Assembly (NCBI RefSeq): GCF_004959775.1
Contig: NZ_SJZG01000015.1
Location: 1-64,000 of the forward strand
Direction: 5' to 3'
From: Agromyces sp. H66
Lineage (GTDB): Bacteria; Actinomycetota; Actinomycetes; Actinomycetales; Microbacteriaceae
Length of the DNA: 64,000 nucleotides
Below are positions 1 to 9,239 of this stretch, in pieces. A program made the translations under genes and the position numbers. Under the pieces are notes generated by a model. The model had not been told where the DNA came from. It did not search any database and worked only from the letters and a program-made list of their open reading frames with translations. Within the stretch, counting starts at the first letter, position 1. Each line of letters opens with the position of its first letter.

Positions 1-26
1 TCAGGCTGCGAACGCCATCCTCACAG

Positions 27-554
27 TCAGCCGAGGAGCCTGCGCAGGGTCCGGAGGTTGCGGTTGGTCGTCGTGGGCTTGTACTCGGCCCTGCCGAGGC
101 GCTTCGCGAAGGGCGTGTCGACCGTGGTGCCCTTCACGGGGTTCCAGTAGACGACGCCGTCGCCGCGGGCGAGCGGATCGACGTCGGGGTCGAACCGCCC
201 GACGTCGTCGAGGAGGTCGTCGAGCACGGCGGCGTCCGACGTGAAGACGACGTACGGCTGCCGGCCCGCGTCACCGGCGTCGAACGGGAACCGCTCGATG
301 GCCCGCTCGAGTTCGTCGTGCGTGATGAGCACGATCCACGCCTGGTATCCGAATCGCGCGGAGAGGGCGCGTTCGATGCGGGACTTGATCGCCGCGGCAT
401 CCGGTCCCTCGCCCGTGAACACGACGTTGCCGCTCGCGAGCACGGTGCGCACGTCGCCGAATCCGAGCTCGTCGAACAGCGCGCGGAGGTCCGCCGAGCG
501 GATCGTGATGCCGCCGACGTTCACCCCGCGGAGGAGCGCGACGTACCGGGTCAT
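27..554 (-). CDS. DUF1697 family protein
   Basis: This 175-residue protein opens with [15 protein letters not shown], the N-terminal signature of the DUF1697 family. It continues with the family's [21 protein letters not shown] segment. The family's molecular function is unknown. The ATG at 554 overlaps the stop codon of pdxT by 4 bp (ATGA), which fixes the start and implies translational coupling to pdxS-pdxT; the longer upstream frame is only the shadow of pdxT. Its length is normal for the family. It is the last gene of the pdxST unit visible in the window, and nothing else is coded in the first 26 bases. A role linked to vitamin B6 is not implied by the sequence; the coupling is the only argument for one. 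Confidence 0.88.
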   Translation of the reverse strand: MTRYVALLRGVNVGGITIRSADLRALFDELGFGDVRTVLASGNVVFTGEGPDAAAIKSRIERALSARFGYQAWIVLITHDELERAIERFPFDAGDAGRQPYVVFTSDAAVLDDLLDDVGRFDPDVDPLARGDGVVYWNPVKGTTVDTPFAKRLGRAEYKPTTTNRNLRTLRRLLG

Positions 555-1210
555 CCGTTCCGGCTCCGGCTCAGGCTCCGGCTCCGCACCCGGTCGAGGA
601 AGTACTCGTGGAAGCGGTACTCGCCGGTGATCTCGGGGTGGAAGCTCGTGCCGAGCAGGTTGCCCTGCTCGACGGCGACCACGCGTCCGTCGGCGAGGGT
701 CGCGAGCGGCGTGGCACGGGGACCGACCGACTCGACGACCGGGCCGCGGATGAACACCGCGTGCACCGGCTCGGCGCCGAGTGCGGGGATGTCGAGATCG
801 GTCTCGAACGACTGGTTCTGGGAGCCGAACGCGTTGCGGCGAACCACGACGTCGAGGCCGCCGAGCGTCTGCTGGCCGGCGATCGCGTCGAGGATGGTGT
901 CGGCGAGCATGATGAGCCCGGCGCACGTGCCGTACACGGGCATGCCGGCGGCGATGGCGGCCCGCAGCGGCTCGGCGAGGCCGTACGCGCGCGCGAGCTT
1001 GTCCATGACGGTCGACTCGCCACCCGGGATGACGAGACCGTCGACCGCCGCGAGCTCCTCGGGCCTGCGCACGAGCGAGACGTGCGCGCCGAGCCTGGCG
1101 AGCACGTGGGCGTGCTCGCGGAAGTCGCCCTGGAGCGCCAGGACGCCGACGCGGGGGCCGGCCGAAGCCGCCTCCCCCGCGCCGATCGACTCGCTGCGGA
1201 GCGTCGTCAC
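551..1210 (-). CDS. pdxT: PdxT, glutaminase subunit of pyridoxal 5'-phosphate synthase
   Basis: PdxT hydrolyses glutamine and passes ammonia to PdxS for synthesis of pyridoxal 5'-phosphate in the cytoplasm. The 219-residue protein is a class I glutamine amidotransferase. The fold begins at [10 protein letters not shown] (about residue 21), the oxyanion segment is IPGGEST, the nucleophile is Cys96 in GTCAGL, and the other triad residues are His191 and Glu193 in SFHPEIT. The GTG start at 1210 overlaps the pdxS stop by 4 bp (GTGA), so the roughly 20 residues before the fold are probably real. The C-terminus is unusual: a run of Arg-Ser dipeptides encoded by a tandem hexamer. Confidence 0.95.
   Translation of the reverse strand: MTTLRSESIGAGEAASAGPRVGVLALQGDFREHAHVLARLGAHVSLVRRPEELAAVDGLVIPGGESTVMDKLARAYGLAEPLRAAIAAGMPVYGTCAGLIMLADTILDAIAGQQTLGGLDVVVRRNAFGSQNQSFETDLDIPALGAEPVHAVFIRGPVVESVGPRATPLATLADGRVVAVEQGNLLGTSFHPEITGEYRFHEYFLDRVRSRSLSRSRNG
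561..584. repeat. Four tandem hexamers at the 3' end of pdxT
   Basis: Four copies of CGGCTC (the third is AGGCTC) lie in tandem. Read on the minus strand in the pdxT frame they encode alternating Arg and Ser residues, giving PdxT an RS-rich tail just before its stop codon. Such a repeat can change length by slippage without changing the frame. Confidence 0.85.
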
Positions 1211-2097
1211 CAGCCGCGCTCGGCGAGCCGGTGCGGAGCGGCGAGGTCGCCGACGTTGATGCCGACCATGGCCTCGCCGAGGCCGCGCGAGACATCCGCG
1301 ATGACCGACGGGTCGTCGTAGAAGGTGGTCGCCTTGACGATGGCCGCGGCGCGCTGCTCGGGGTTGCCCGACTTGAAGATGCCCGAGCCCACGAAGACGC
1401 CGTCGGCGCCGAGCTGCATCATCATCGCGGCATCCGCCGGCGTCGCGACGCCACCGGCCGTGAACAGCACGACCGGGAGCTTGCCGGTCTCGGCGACCTC
1501 GAGCACGAGCTCGTACGGCGCCTGCAGCTCCTTGGCGGCCACGTAGATCTCGTCGCGGGTCATCGACTTCAGCTGGTTGATCTCGCCCGTGATCTTGCGG
1601 ATGTGCTTGGTGGCCTCGGAGACGTCGCCCGTGCCGGCCTCGCCCTTCGAGCGGATCATGGCCGCACCCTCGTTGATGCGGCGCAGCGCCTCGCCGAGGT
1701 TGGTGGCGCCGCACACGAAGGGCGTGTTGAACTGCCACTTGTCGATGTGGTTCACGTAGTCGGCGGGCGAGAGCACCTCGGACTCGTCGATGTAGTCGAC
1801 GTCGAGGGCCTGCAGCACCTGTGCCTCGACGAAGTGGCCGATGCGGGCCTTCGCCATCACGGGGATCGAGACTTCGGCGATGATCGCCTCGATGAGGTCG
1901 GGGTCGCTCATCCGGGCGACGCCGCCTTGGGCGCGGATGTCGGCCGGCACGCGCTCGAGCGCCATGACCGCGACGGCGCCGGCGTCCTCGGCGATGCGCG
2001 CCTGCTCGGGGGTGACGACGTCCATGATGACGCCGCCCTTCAGCATCTCGGCGAGGCCGCGCTTCACGCGGCTGGAGCCGGTCTGGGCAGTGCTCAT
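1207..2097 (-). CDS. pdxS: PdxS, pyridoxal 5'-phosphate synthase lyase subunit
   Basis: PdxS makes pyridoxal 5'-phosphate from ribose 5-phosphate, glyceraldehyde 3-phosphate and ammonia delivered by PdxT, in a dodecamer coated by PdxT. The 296-residue TIM-barrel protein is full length. The two Schiff-base lysines are visible: Lys83 in VMAKARIGH and Lys151 in [15 protein letters not shown], which includes the phosphate loop. The ATG at 2097 is preceded by AAGGGA. It is the first gene of a coupled pdxS-pdxT-DUF1697 unit, divergent from the MocR gene pdxR. The 123-bp gap to pdxR holds a palindrome that is a likely PdxR site. Confidence 0.97.
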   Translation of the reverse strand: MSTAQTGSSRVKRGLAEMLKGGVIMDVVTPEQARIAEDAGAVAVMALERVPADIRAQGGVARMSDPDLIEAIIAEVSIPVMAKARIGHFVEAQVLQALDVDYIDESEVLSPADYVNHIDKWQFNTPFVCGATNLGEALRRINEGAAMIRSKGEAGTGDVSEATKHIRKITGEINQLKSMTRDEIYVAAKELQAPYELVLEVAETGKLPVVLFTAGGVATPADAAMMMQLGADGVFVGSGIFKSGNPEQRAAAIVKATTFYDDPSVIADVSRGLGEAMVGINVGDLAAPHRLAERGW

Positions 2098-2156
2098 CAG
2101 GGATTCCCTTCAATGGATGACGCGAACTCGCACAGCTCGTCGCACAACGCGTCGGC

Positions 2157-2170
2157 TTGGCCTAGGCCAA
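2157..2170. promoter_or_regulatory. Palindromic candidate PdxR operator between pdxS and pdxR
   Basis: TTGGCCTAGGCCAA is a perfect 14-bp palindrome in the middle of the divergent pdxS/pdxR gap. On the minus strand it contains TGGCCTA, and a related heptamer TGGTCCA lies upstream in the same orientation, so the pair may form a direct repeat. Characterised PdxR proteins, such as that of Corynebacterium glutamicum, bind sites with a similar TGG-C-TA core. A plausible -10 box for pdxR (TAGCAT) follows within about 10 bp, placing the palindrome inside the promoter. The assignment to PdxR is inferred from position and family. Confidence 0.55.
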
Positions 2171-2220
2171 AACGATAGCATGGACCAGACGCTCCACCGA
2201 GAGCAGCCAGGAAGCGTGAC

Positions 2221-3564
2221 ATGACCCTCGAGATCACCGGCCGATCGGCCGCCGACATCGCCGCGAGCGTGCGCGCGCTCATCGAACGCGGCGCGCTGCG
2301 GCCCGGCGACCCGCTCCCGCCCGTGCGCAACCTCGCCGACGACCTCGGCGTCAACCGCAACACGGCCGTCGCGGCCTATCGGCAGCTCACCGCGGCGGGC
2401 ATGGTCGTCACCCGCGGACGCGGTGGCACGCACGTGGCCGGCCGGTCCGCCGTCGCGCAGGAGGGGTTCGCCGCCGACAGCGTGCTCCGCGACGTCGCGA
2501 CCGGGAACCCCGACCCCGACCTCATCCCCGACCCGTCCCGCGCGCTCGCGGGCATGGCCGGCCGGCCGGTGCTGTACGGCGAGCCGGTCATCGATCCCGG
2601 CCTCGAGCGTTGGGCCGACGCGTGGATGCGCGCCGATCTCGCGCCGTCGGACCTCCGGCTCACGATCACGAGCGGCGCGGCCGACGCGGTGGAGCGACTC
2701 CTCGCGCAGGCGCTCGTCCGCGACGACGCGGTGGCGCTCGAGGATCCGTGCTTCCTGACGAGCATCCACACGGTCCACGTCGGCGGGTACCGGGCCGTTC
2801 CGGTCCCGGTCGACGACGAGGGCATGACGGTGGAAGGGCTGCGTTCCGCGCTCGACCAGGGCGTGCGCGCGGTCGTCTGCACGCCGAGGGCGCAGAATCC
2901 GACCGGCGCGAGCCTGTCGGAGCGGCGGGCGGAGCAACTGCGCGAGGTGCTGCGAGCGCATCCGTACGTCCTCGTCATCGAGGACGACCACTTCTCGATG
3001 CTCTCGCGTCGCCCGTTCCGCTCGCTCATCGGCGCCGACCACCGGCGGTGGGCGCTCGTGCGCTCGGTGTCGAAGTTCCTCGGCCCCGACATGTGCCTCG
3101 CGGTCACCGCATCCGATCCCGAGACCGCGGAGCGGCTCGCGATGCGGCTCACGCCCGGCACCACCTGGGTGAGCCACCTCCTGCAGCGCCTCGTGCTCAC
3201 GCTGGCGACCGACCCCGAGGTCGCCGCGCAGATCGCGGAGGCCGGTGCGCAGTACGCCGCCCGCAACGACGCGTTCGCCGCCCGTCTCTCCGCGCTCGGC
3301 GTTCCCGCCGCGGCCGGCGACGGGCTCAACCTCTGGGTCGCGCTGCCGGTGCCGGCGCGCGACGTGTCGGAGCAGTTGATGCGACGCGGCTGGCTCGTCC
3401 GCGCGGGCGACGAGTTCGCCCTCGCCGACGCGTCCGACGCGAGCCGCAGGCTGCGACTCACCGTGCACGACCTCGGCGATGCCGACGCCGATCGGCTCGC
3501 CGCCGACATCGCCGCCGCCGTGCGGGCCGCCGGCGGGCGCCTCGTCGCTCCCGAGGTGGAATGA
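2221..3564 (+). CDS. pdxR: MocR-family regulator of vitamin B6 synthesis (PdxR-type)
   Basis: This 447-residue protein joins an N-terminal GntR-type winged helix to a class I aminotransferase-like domain. The helix region is about residues 10-75 and includes LADDLGVNRNTAVAAYRQL. The PLP-binding lysine is Lys285 in SVSKFLGPD, so the fold can bind pyridoxal phosphate as effector. MocR proteins divergent from pdxST are the known activators of that operon (PdxR), sensing PLP and usually repressing their own gene. The ATG has AGGAAG 7-8 bases upstream. pdxY follows after 7 bp, so regulator and salvage kinase are probably co-transcribed. The context supports pdxR rather than GABA or taurine MocR regulators. 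Confidence 0.9.
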   Translation: MTLEITGRSAADIAASVRALIERGALRPGDPLPPVRNLADDLGVNRNTAVAAYRQLTAAGMVVTRGRGGTHVAGRSAVAQEGFAADSVLRDVATGNPDPDLIPDPSRALAGMAGRPVLYGEPVIDPGLERWADAWMRADLAPSDLRLTITSGAADAVERLLAQALVRDDAVALEDPCFLTSIHTVHVGGYRAVPVPVDDEGMTVEGLRSALDQGVRAVVCTPRAQNPTGASLSERRAEQLREVLRAHPYVLVIEDDHFSMLSRRPFRSLIGADHRRWALVRSVSKFLGPDMCLAVTASDPETAERLAMRLTPGTTWVSHLLQRLVLTLATDPEVAAQIAEAGAQYAARNDAFAARLSALGVPAAAGDGLNLWVALPVPARDVSEQLMRRGWLVRAGDEFALADASDASRRLRLTVHDLGDADADRLAADIAAAVRAAGGRLVAPEVE

Positions 3565-3571
3565 TCGAGGG

Positions 3572-4423
3572 GTGAAGGTCCTCTCCATCCAGTCCGCCGT
3601 CGCCTACGGCCACGTCGGCAACTCCGCGGCCGTCTTCCCGCTCCAGCGCATCGGCGTCGAGGTCATGCCGGTCTACACCGTCAACTTCTCGAACCACACC
3701 GGCTACGGGGCATGGCGCGGCCCCCTGATCAGCCCCGACGACGTGCGCGAGGTGATCGCCGGCGTCGAGGACCGCGGCGTGTTCCCGCAGATCGACGTCG
3801 TCCTCTCGGGCTACCAGGGCTCGGAGGGCATCGCCGACGTCATCCTCGACACGGTCGCCCGCGTCAAGGCCGCCAACCCGGCCGCCATCTACTCGTGCGA
3901 CCCGGTGATGGGCAACGCGAAGAGCGGATGCTTCGTCGCGCCGGCGATCCCCGTGCTGCTGCGCGACCGCGTGGTGCCCGCCGCCGATCTCATCACGCCG
4001 AACCAGTTCGAGCTCGGCTACCTCACCGGAACGGAGCCGGGCTCGCTCGAGTCGACGCTCGAGTCGGTCGACCTGGCACGGGCCTCGGGCCCGCGCACCG
4101 TGCTCGTCACGAGCGTCGAGCGGCCCGATCGCGAGGACGGCACGATCGAGATGCTCGCCGTCGACGACCGCGGTGCGTGGATCGTGCAGACCCCGCTCCT
4201 GCCGCTGAAGGCGAACGGCTCGGGGGATGTCACGGCGGCGCTCTTCACCGCCCACTACCGCCACACGGGCGACGCGGCCGACGCCCTCGCGCGCAGCGCG
4301 TCGAGCGTGTTCGACCTGCTCGAGAACACCTTCGAGTCGGGCGAACGCGAGCTGCAGCTCGTCGAGTCGCAGGAGGCGTACGCGCACCCGCGGATGCAGT
4401 TCGAGGTGCGTCAGGTCCGCTGA
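3572..4423 (+). CDS. pdxY: Pyridoxal kinase PdxY
   Basis: PdxY phosphorylates pyridoxal for vitamin B6 salvage. The 283-residue protein belongs to the ribokinase-like superfamily. It starts VKVLSIQSAVAYGHVGNSA, the typical PdxK/PdxY opening, has the CDPVMGN segment, and ends with the catalytic LLPLKANGSGDVTAALF region holding the anion hole and base (GSGD). I chose the GTG at 3572 because the conserved N-terminus begins exactly there; a frame opening 31 codons earlier runs inside pdxR. It lies 7 bp after pdxR, which puts salvage and regulation in one transcript opposite the de novo genes. A strong hairpin follows the stop. Confidence 0.93.
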   Translation: MKVLSIQSAVAYGHVGNSAAVFPLQRIGVEVMPVYTVNFSNHTGYGAWRGPLISPDDVREVIAGVEDRGVFPQIDVVLSGYQGSEGIADVILDTVARVKAANPAAIYSCDPVMGNAKSGCFVAPAIPVLLRDRVVPAADLITPNQFELGYLTGTEPGSLESTLESVDLARASGPRTVLVTSVERPDREDGTIEMLAVDDRGAWIVQTPLLPLKANGSGDVTAALFTAHYRHTGDAADALARSASSVFDLLENTFESGERELQLVESQEAYAHPRMQFEVRQVR

Positions 4424-4429
4424 GACGGC

Positions 4430-4463
4430 GGATGCCCCGACTGCGCGTGCAGCCGGGGCATCC
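4430..4463. terminator. Hairpin between convergent pdxY and the HIT gene
   Basis: GGATGCCCCG at 4430-4439 pairs perfectly with CGGGGCATCC at 4454-4463 around a 14-base loop. It sits 6 bp after the pdxY stop and 29 bp from the stop of the converging HIT gene, so it can end both transcripts. There is no U-run, which is common for actinobacterial terminators. Confidence 0.7.
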
Positions 4464-4492
4464 GGAACCCGAGCGTGTCACGGCGCCGCCGC

Positions 4493-5056
4493 TCAGGCCG
4501 GCCAGGCCTCGGCGATCTCGTGCCGCACCTCGCCGAGCAGGCGCGGCAGCGCCTTCGTGCCGGCGATGATCGGGAAGAAGTTCGAGTCGAGCGCCCACCG
4601 CGGCACGATGTGCTGGTGCAGGTGCTCGGCGATGCCCGCGCCGGCGATGCGACCCTGGTTCATGCCGATGTTGAAGCCGTCGCACCGCGACACCCGCTTG
4701 ACGACGCGCATCGCGACCTGCGTGAGCTCGCCGATCTCAGCGACCTCCTCCTCGGACGCCTCGTCGTAGGTCGCGACGTGCCGGTACGGGCACACGAGCA
4801 GGTGACCGCTGTTGTATGGATACAGGTTGAGCAGCACGAACGCGTGCGTGCCGCGTGCGACGATCAGCGACTCCTCGTCGGTCAGCTCGGGCGCGCGACA
4901 GAACGGGCAGGCGTGCTCGTCGGGCTGCTGGCCGTGCTGGATGTAGACGAGCCGATGCGGCGTCCACAGCCGCTGGAACGCGTCGGGGACCCCGGCGATG
5001 GCGGCGGAGGCATCCGTCGGCACGCCCTCGAACTCATCCGGCTGGTAGGCGCTCAC
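4493..5056 (-). CDS. HIT-domain nucleotide hydrolase/phosphorylase (Ap4A-type)
   Basis: This 187-residue protein carries the histidine-triad motif HLHQHIVPRW near its C-terminus and a zinc-type CPFC pair near residue 50. That pattern is typical of actinobacterial HIT proteins related to Ap4A phosphorylase. Such enzymes cleave dinucleoside polyphosphates or similar AMP conjugates. The GTG start at 5056 lies 1 bp after the thrS stop, so the two genes are translationally linked, an arrangement widespread in actinobacteria. In many relatives pgsA follows; here a convergent pdxY is found instead. The substrate cannot be read from the sequence. Confidence 0.9.
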   Translation of the reverse strand: MSAYQPDEFEGVPTDASAAIAGVPDAFQRLWTPHRLVYIQHGQQPDEHACPFCRAPELTDEESLIVARGTHAFVLLNLYPYNSGHLLVCPYRHVATYDEASEEEVAEIGELTQVAMRVVKRVSRCDGFNIGMNQGRIAGAGIAEHLHQHIVPRWALDSNFFPIIAGTKALPRLLGEVRHEIAEAWPA

Positions 5057-5057
5057 G

Positions 5058-7004
5058 TCAGAGTTCGTCCTTCGTCGTCACCTGGCGTCGGTCGTCGATG
5101 GCGGCCCGGATACGCCGGACGGCGTCCGCGATCGGCACGCCGTTCTCCTGGCTGCCGTCGCGGAACCGGAAGCTGACGGTCTCGCCCGCCCGGTCGTTCT
5201 CGCCCGCGATGAGCTGGAACGGCACCTTCTGCTGGGTGTGCGTGCGGATCTTCTTCTGCATGCGATCGTCGCTCGTGTCGAGCTCGGCGCGCACCCCGGC
5301 CCGGCGGAGCTCCTCGATGATCCCGCCGAGGTACTCGGCGTACTCGTCGGCGACGGGGATGCCGACCACCTGCACCGGCGCGAGCCACACCGGGAAGGCA
5401 CCGGCGTAGTGCTCGGTGAGCACGCCGAAGAACCGCTCGATCGAGCCGAACTTCGCCGAGTGGATCATGACCGGCTGCTGGTGCGTGCCGTCGGCTGCGG
5501 TGTACTCGAGGCCGAAGCCCTCGGGCTGGTTGAAGTCGTACTGGATGGTCGACATCTGCCAGGTCCGGCCGATGGCGTCGCGCGCCTGCACCGAGATCTT
5601 GGGCCCATAGAAGGCGGCGCCGCCCGGGTCGGGCACGAGCTCGAGCCCGGAGGCCTCCGCGACCTCGCGAAGGACGTTCGTGGCGACCTCCCACTGCTCG
5701 TCGGAGCCCTTGAACTTGTCGGAGTTCTCGTCGCGAGTGGACAGCTCGAGATAGAAGTCCTCGAGTCCGAAGTCTCGCAGCAGGCCGAGCACGAAATCGA
5801 GCAGGTGCTTGATCTCCCCCGGCGCCTGTTCGGGCGTGACGTAGCTGTGCGAGTCGTCCTGGGTGAGGCCGCGCACGCGGGTGAGGCCCTGCACGACGCC
5901 TGACTTCTCGTAGCGGTAGACCGTTCCGAACTCGAAGAACCGCAGCGGCAACTCGCGATAGGAACGGCCCCGCGACCGGAAGATGAGGTTCTGCATCGGG
6001 CAGTTCATCGCCTTGAGGTAGTACTCGCTGTTCTCGAGCTCCATCGGCGGGAACATGGTGTCCTTGTAGTACGGCAGGTGACCCGACAGCTCGAAGACGT
6101 GCGCCTTCGTGATGTGCGGGGTCGAGACGTACTGGAACCCCTCCTCGATGTGGCGGCGGCGAACGTAGTCCTCCATCTCGCGCCTGATGACCCCGCCCTT
6201 GGGGTGGAACACCGGCAGGCCCGAGCCGATCTCCTCCGGGAACGAGAACAGGTCGAGCTCGGTGCCGAGCTTGCGGTGATCGCGACGCGCCGCCTCCTCG
6301 AGGCGGTGCTGGTACGCGCGCAGCTCGTCCTTCGTCGGCCAGGCGGTGCCGTAGATGCGCTGCAACTGCTGGTTCTTCTCCGACCCGCGCCAGTACGCCG
6401 CCGCCACGCGCATGAGCGCCCAGCCGTTGCCGATCATGCGCGTGTTCGGGAGGTGCGGACCCCGGCAGAGATCCTTCCATGCGACCTCGCCGGTCTTCGG
6501 GTCGACGTTGTCGTAGATCGTGAGCTCGGCCCCGCCGACCTCCACCGACTCGCTCTCCTCGAACTGCTCGGTGCCGCTCGCGTGGCCCTTGAGCCCGATG
6601 AGCTCGAGCTTGTAGGGCTCGCTCGCGAGCTCCGCGCGGGCCTCGTCGTCGCTCACGGCGCGTCGTACGAAGCGCTGGCCGGCGCGGATGATGCGGGCCA
6701 TCTCCTTGTCGAGGGCCTTGAGGTCGTCGGGTGTGAACGGCTCGGCCACGTCGAAGTCGTAGTAGAAGCCGTCGGTGACGGGCGGGCCGATGCCGAGCTT
6801 CGCCTCGGGATTGACGTTCTGCACGGCCTGGGCGAGCACGTGCGCGGTGGAGTGGCGCAGGATGCTCAGGCCGTCGGGCGAGTCGATCGTCACCGGCTCG
6901 ACGACGTCGGCGTCGGTCACCGTCGTGGCGAGGTCCTTGAGCTCGCCGTTGACGCGCATCGCGACAACGGATCGATCGGTGAAGAGCTCGAAGCCATCGG
7001 CCAC
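5058..7004 (-). CDS. thrS: Threonyl-tRNA synthetase
   Basis: ThrRS charges tRNA-Thr. The 648-residue enzyme has the N-terminal editing domain with HSTAH (His51, His55) and the CRGPH motif. The class II catalytic core has zinc-ligand Cys in MNCPMQ and His in QDDSHSY and HSAKFGS. The anticodon-binding domain follows PVWLAPVQV at the C-terminus. The motif reads QDDSHSY where enteric enzymes have QDDAHIF. The start is GTG at 7004, chosen because AGGAG lies about 9 bases upstream. The gene is followed by the HIT gene 1 bp later and is preceded by the end of the accessory ABC operon, whose transcription runs in the same direction. Confidence 0.97.
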   Translation of the reverse strand: MADGFELFTDRSVVAMRVNGELKDLATTVTDADVVEPVTIDSPDGLSILRHSTAHVLAQAVQNVNPEAKLGIGPPVTDGFYYDFDVAEPFTPDDLKALDKEMARIIRAGQRFVRRAVSDDEARAELASEPYKLELIGLKGHASGTEQFEESESVEVGGAELTIYDNVDPKTGEVAWKDLCRGPHLPNTRMIGNGWALMRVAAAYWRGSEKNQQLQRIYGTAWPTKDELRAYQHRLEEAARRDHRKLGTELDLFSFPEEIGSGLPVFHPKGGVIRREMEDYVRRRHIEEGFQYVSTPHITKAHVFELSGHLPYYKDTMFPPMELENSEYYLKAMNCPMQNLIFRSRGRSYRELPLRFFEFGTVYRYEKSGVVQGLTRVRGLTQDDSHSYVTPEQAPGEIKHLLDFVLGLLRDFGLEDFYLELSTRDENSDKFKGSDEQWEVATNVLREVAEASGLELVPDPGGAAFYGPKISVQARDAIGRTWQMSTIQYDFNQPEGFGLEYTAADGTHQQPVMIHSAKFGSIERFFGVLTEHYAGAFPVWLAPVQVVGIPVADEYAEYLGGIIEELRRAGVRAELDTSDDRMQKKIRTHTQQKVPFQLIAGENDRAGETVSFRFRDGSQENGVPIADAVRRIRAAIDDRRQVTTKDEL

Positions 7005-7074
7005 TGTGATCCACTCCTGTCAGTCGAATCGAACCCTTCAACTGTAGTGCGACCGGATCACCTCGCCCGCCGCA

Positions 7075-8172
7075 TCAGGCCACGGGCCCCGCCCTCACGG
7101 GCGAACGGACCGGCATCGATGCGCGCAGCGACTCGACCGACACGGTCGGTTCGGTCTCGAGCGGGAAATGGCACGCGACCCGATGGCCCCCGCCGACGTC
7201 CACGGGCCGCGGCTCCTCGACGGCGCAGGTGTCCTGCGCCCTGGGGCAGCGCGTGCGGAACCGGCATCCCGACGGCGGGTGCAGGGGCGACGGCGGCTCG
7301 CCGCGAAGGGTCACGGGGCGTCGCGCGATGCCGGTCTCGGGATCCAGTCCCGGGATCGAATCGAGGAGCGCCCGGGTGTACGGATGCCGCGGCGATCCGT
7401 AGACCCGTTCGGCGGTCCCCACCTCGGCGAGCTGACCGAGATGCATCACGGCGACCACGTCGCTCAGCTGCTTGACCGTGGCGAGATCGTGGGCGATGAA
7501 CACGTAGGACAGCCCCAGCTCGGCCCGGAGCTTCTCGAACAGGTTCATGATCTGCGCCTGGATGAGGACGTCCAGCGAGGAGATGGCCTCGTCGCAGATG
7601 ATGAGCGCGGGATTCGTGGCGATCGCTCGCGCGATGGCGACGCGCTGGGCCTGCCCGCCCGAGAGTTCGAGGGGACGCCGCCGCAGGTAGACGTCGGGGT
7701 TGAGCCCGACGAGGTCCAGGAGCTCGGTCACCCGAGCGCGCCGCTGCGCCTTGCCCAAGTCGGTGTGCCCGATCAACGGCTCGGCCACGACGTCCTCCAC
7801 CCGCCACCTCGGGTTCAACGATCCGAAGGGGTCCTGGTAGACCATCTGGATGTCGCGGCGGGCATGCCGCAGCTCCCGCTTGGACAGCTCCACGAGGTTG
7901 CGGCCCTTGAACCACACCTCGCCCGACTTCGGCCGTTCCACCTGGATCGTCGCTCGCGCGAGGGTGGACTTCCCGGATCCGGTCTCGCCGACGATGCCCA
8001 GCGTCTCGCCGACGCCCAGGTCGAATGAGACATCCGAAACTGCGTGCACGATGCCCGCCTTCACGCCGCCGGGCCCGCGGCTCACGTACTCCTGCACGAT
8101 GTGCCGCACCGACAGCAGCGGCAGGTCCGCGCCGCCCGCCGTCGCCGAGGTCGCGTCATCCCGCTCGTTCAC
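7075..8172 (-). CDS. Peptide/nickel-type ABC importer, second ATPase (DppF/OppF-like)
   Basis: This 365-residue ATPase energises the importer encoded upstream. It shows Walker A GETGSGKST, Q-loop VYQDPFGSLNP, signature LSGGQAQRVAIARAI, Walker B ALIICDEAISSLD and the His-switch FIAHDLA. The C-terminal Opp/Dpp extension contains the Cys-rich CRFRTRCPRAQDTC, which in homologues can bind an iron-sulfur cluster. The GTG start at 8172 overlaps the previous stop by 4 bp; a longer frame to 8319 lies inside the preceding gene. It is the last gene of the long minus-strand catabolic operon, 71 bp before thrS, and I see no clear terminator in that gap. Confidence 0.93.
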   Translation of the reverse strand: MNERDDATSATAGGADLPLLSVRHIVQEYVSRGPGGVKAGIVHAVSDVSFDLGVGETLGIVGETGSGKSTLARATIQVERPKSGEVWFKGRNLVELSKRELRHARRDIQMVYQDPFGSLNPRWRVEDVVAEPLIGHTDLGKAQRRARVTELLDLVGLNPDVYLRRRPLELSGGQAQRVAIARAIATNPALIICDEAISSLDVLIQAQIMNLFEKLRAELGLSYVFIAHDLATVKQLSDVVAVMHLGQLAEVGTAERVYGSPRHPYTRALLDSIPGLDPETGIARRPVTLRGEPPSPLHPPSGCRFRTRCPRAQDTCAVEEPRPVDVGGGHRVACHFPLETEPTVSVESLRASMPVRSPVRAGPVA

Positions 8173-9239
8173 GACTGACCCTCTCCTTCGGTCACGGCGC
8201 CTTCGGGCGGTGTCGCCCGATCGGCGTCGAGGTGAGGGTGCCAGCAGGCGTACCGATGACGCGGCTCGTGCTCGGTCAACTCCGGACGCACCGTGCACTG
8301 CTCGTCGGCGCGCGGGCACCTGGGCTCGAACGCGCAGCCGGGCGGCAGTGCCGAGAGGTCGGGGGGCTGGCCGCCGATGACGGCGAGCAGCGAGTGGGAG
8401 GGCGTCGACAGCTGCGGGATCGCTCCGAGCAGCGCCTTCGTGTACGGCATCCGCACGTTCCGGAACAGGGCTGCGGTCTCGGCCTGTTCGACGATCCGTC
8501 CGGCGTACATCACGAGCACCTCGTCCGCGTAGCTGGCCGCCAGGCCGAGATCGTGACTGATGATGACCACGGCCGTGCCCAGCCGCTGCTGCAGATCCAC
8601 CAGCAGCTCCATGATCTGCGCCTGGGTGGTGACATCCAGCGCCGTGGTCGCCTCATCGGCGATCAGCACCTTCGGATTCGATGCGAGCGCGATGGCGATC
8701 ATCACCCGCTGCCGCATGCCCCCGGACAGCTGGTGCGGATACTCGTGGAATCGGCGTTCCGCGGCGGGAAGGCGCACGAGCTTGAGCAGCTCGACCGCTC
8801 GATCGGCCGCCGCGGCCTTTCGCACCTCCCTGCGATGGGTGCGGATCGCTTCGACGATCTGCGCGCCGACGCTCATGGTGGGGTTGAGTGATCGCGCCGG
8901 ATCCTGGAACACCATGGCGATGTCCCGGCCGCGGATCTGCCGCATCGACCGCTCGTCGAGCCCGACCAGCTCGGTCCCGACGAGCCTGGCCGAACCGGTG
9001 ATGCGGGCGCTGGGCGGGAGCAGGCCCATGAGGGCGCGCACGCTGACCGATTTGCCGGAGCCGGACTCGCCGATGATCGCGAGCATCTGCCCGGCCCTGA
9101 GCTGATAGGAGATACCGTTCACCGCGTGGACGGGAGGGCCGCTCCGCGCGAAGGTCACTCGCAGGTCCTCGACGAGCAGCACGGCGTCGGGGTGGATCTC
9201 GGCCGTGACGGGCACGGCGGTGTCCTCGAGAGTCTTCAT
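8169..9239 (-). CDS. Peptide/nickel-type ABC importer, first ATPase (DppD/OppD-like)
   Basis: This 356-residue ATPase pairs with the next gene to form the nucleotide-binding heterodimer. Walker A is GESGSGKS, followed by Q-loop VFQDPARSLNP, signature LSGGMRQRVMIAIAL, Walker B VLIADEATTALD, switch IISHDLG and the Opp/Dpp C-terminal CAFEPRCPRADEQC. It overlaps its neighbours on both sides by 4 bp, so the transporter genes are translationally coupled. Substrate specificity is set by the binding protein and permeases, not here. Confidence 0.93.
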   Translation of the reverse strand: MKTLEDTAVPVTAEIHPDAVLLVEDLRVTFARSGPPVHAVNGISYQLRAGQMLAIIGESGSGKSVSVRALMGLLPPSARITGSARLVGTELVGLDERSMRQIRGRDIAMVFQDPARSLNPTMSVGAQIVEAIRTHRREVRKAAAADRAVELLKLVRLPAAERRFHEYPHQLSGGMRQRVMIAIALASNPKVLIADEATTALDVTTQAQIMELLVDLQQRLGTAVVIISHDLGLAASYADEVLVMYAGRIVEQAETAALFRNVRMPYTKALLGAIPQLSTPSHSLLAVIGGQPPDLSALPPGCAFEPRCPRADEQCTVRPELTEHEPRHRYACWHPHLDADRATPPEGAVTEGEGQS

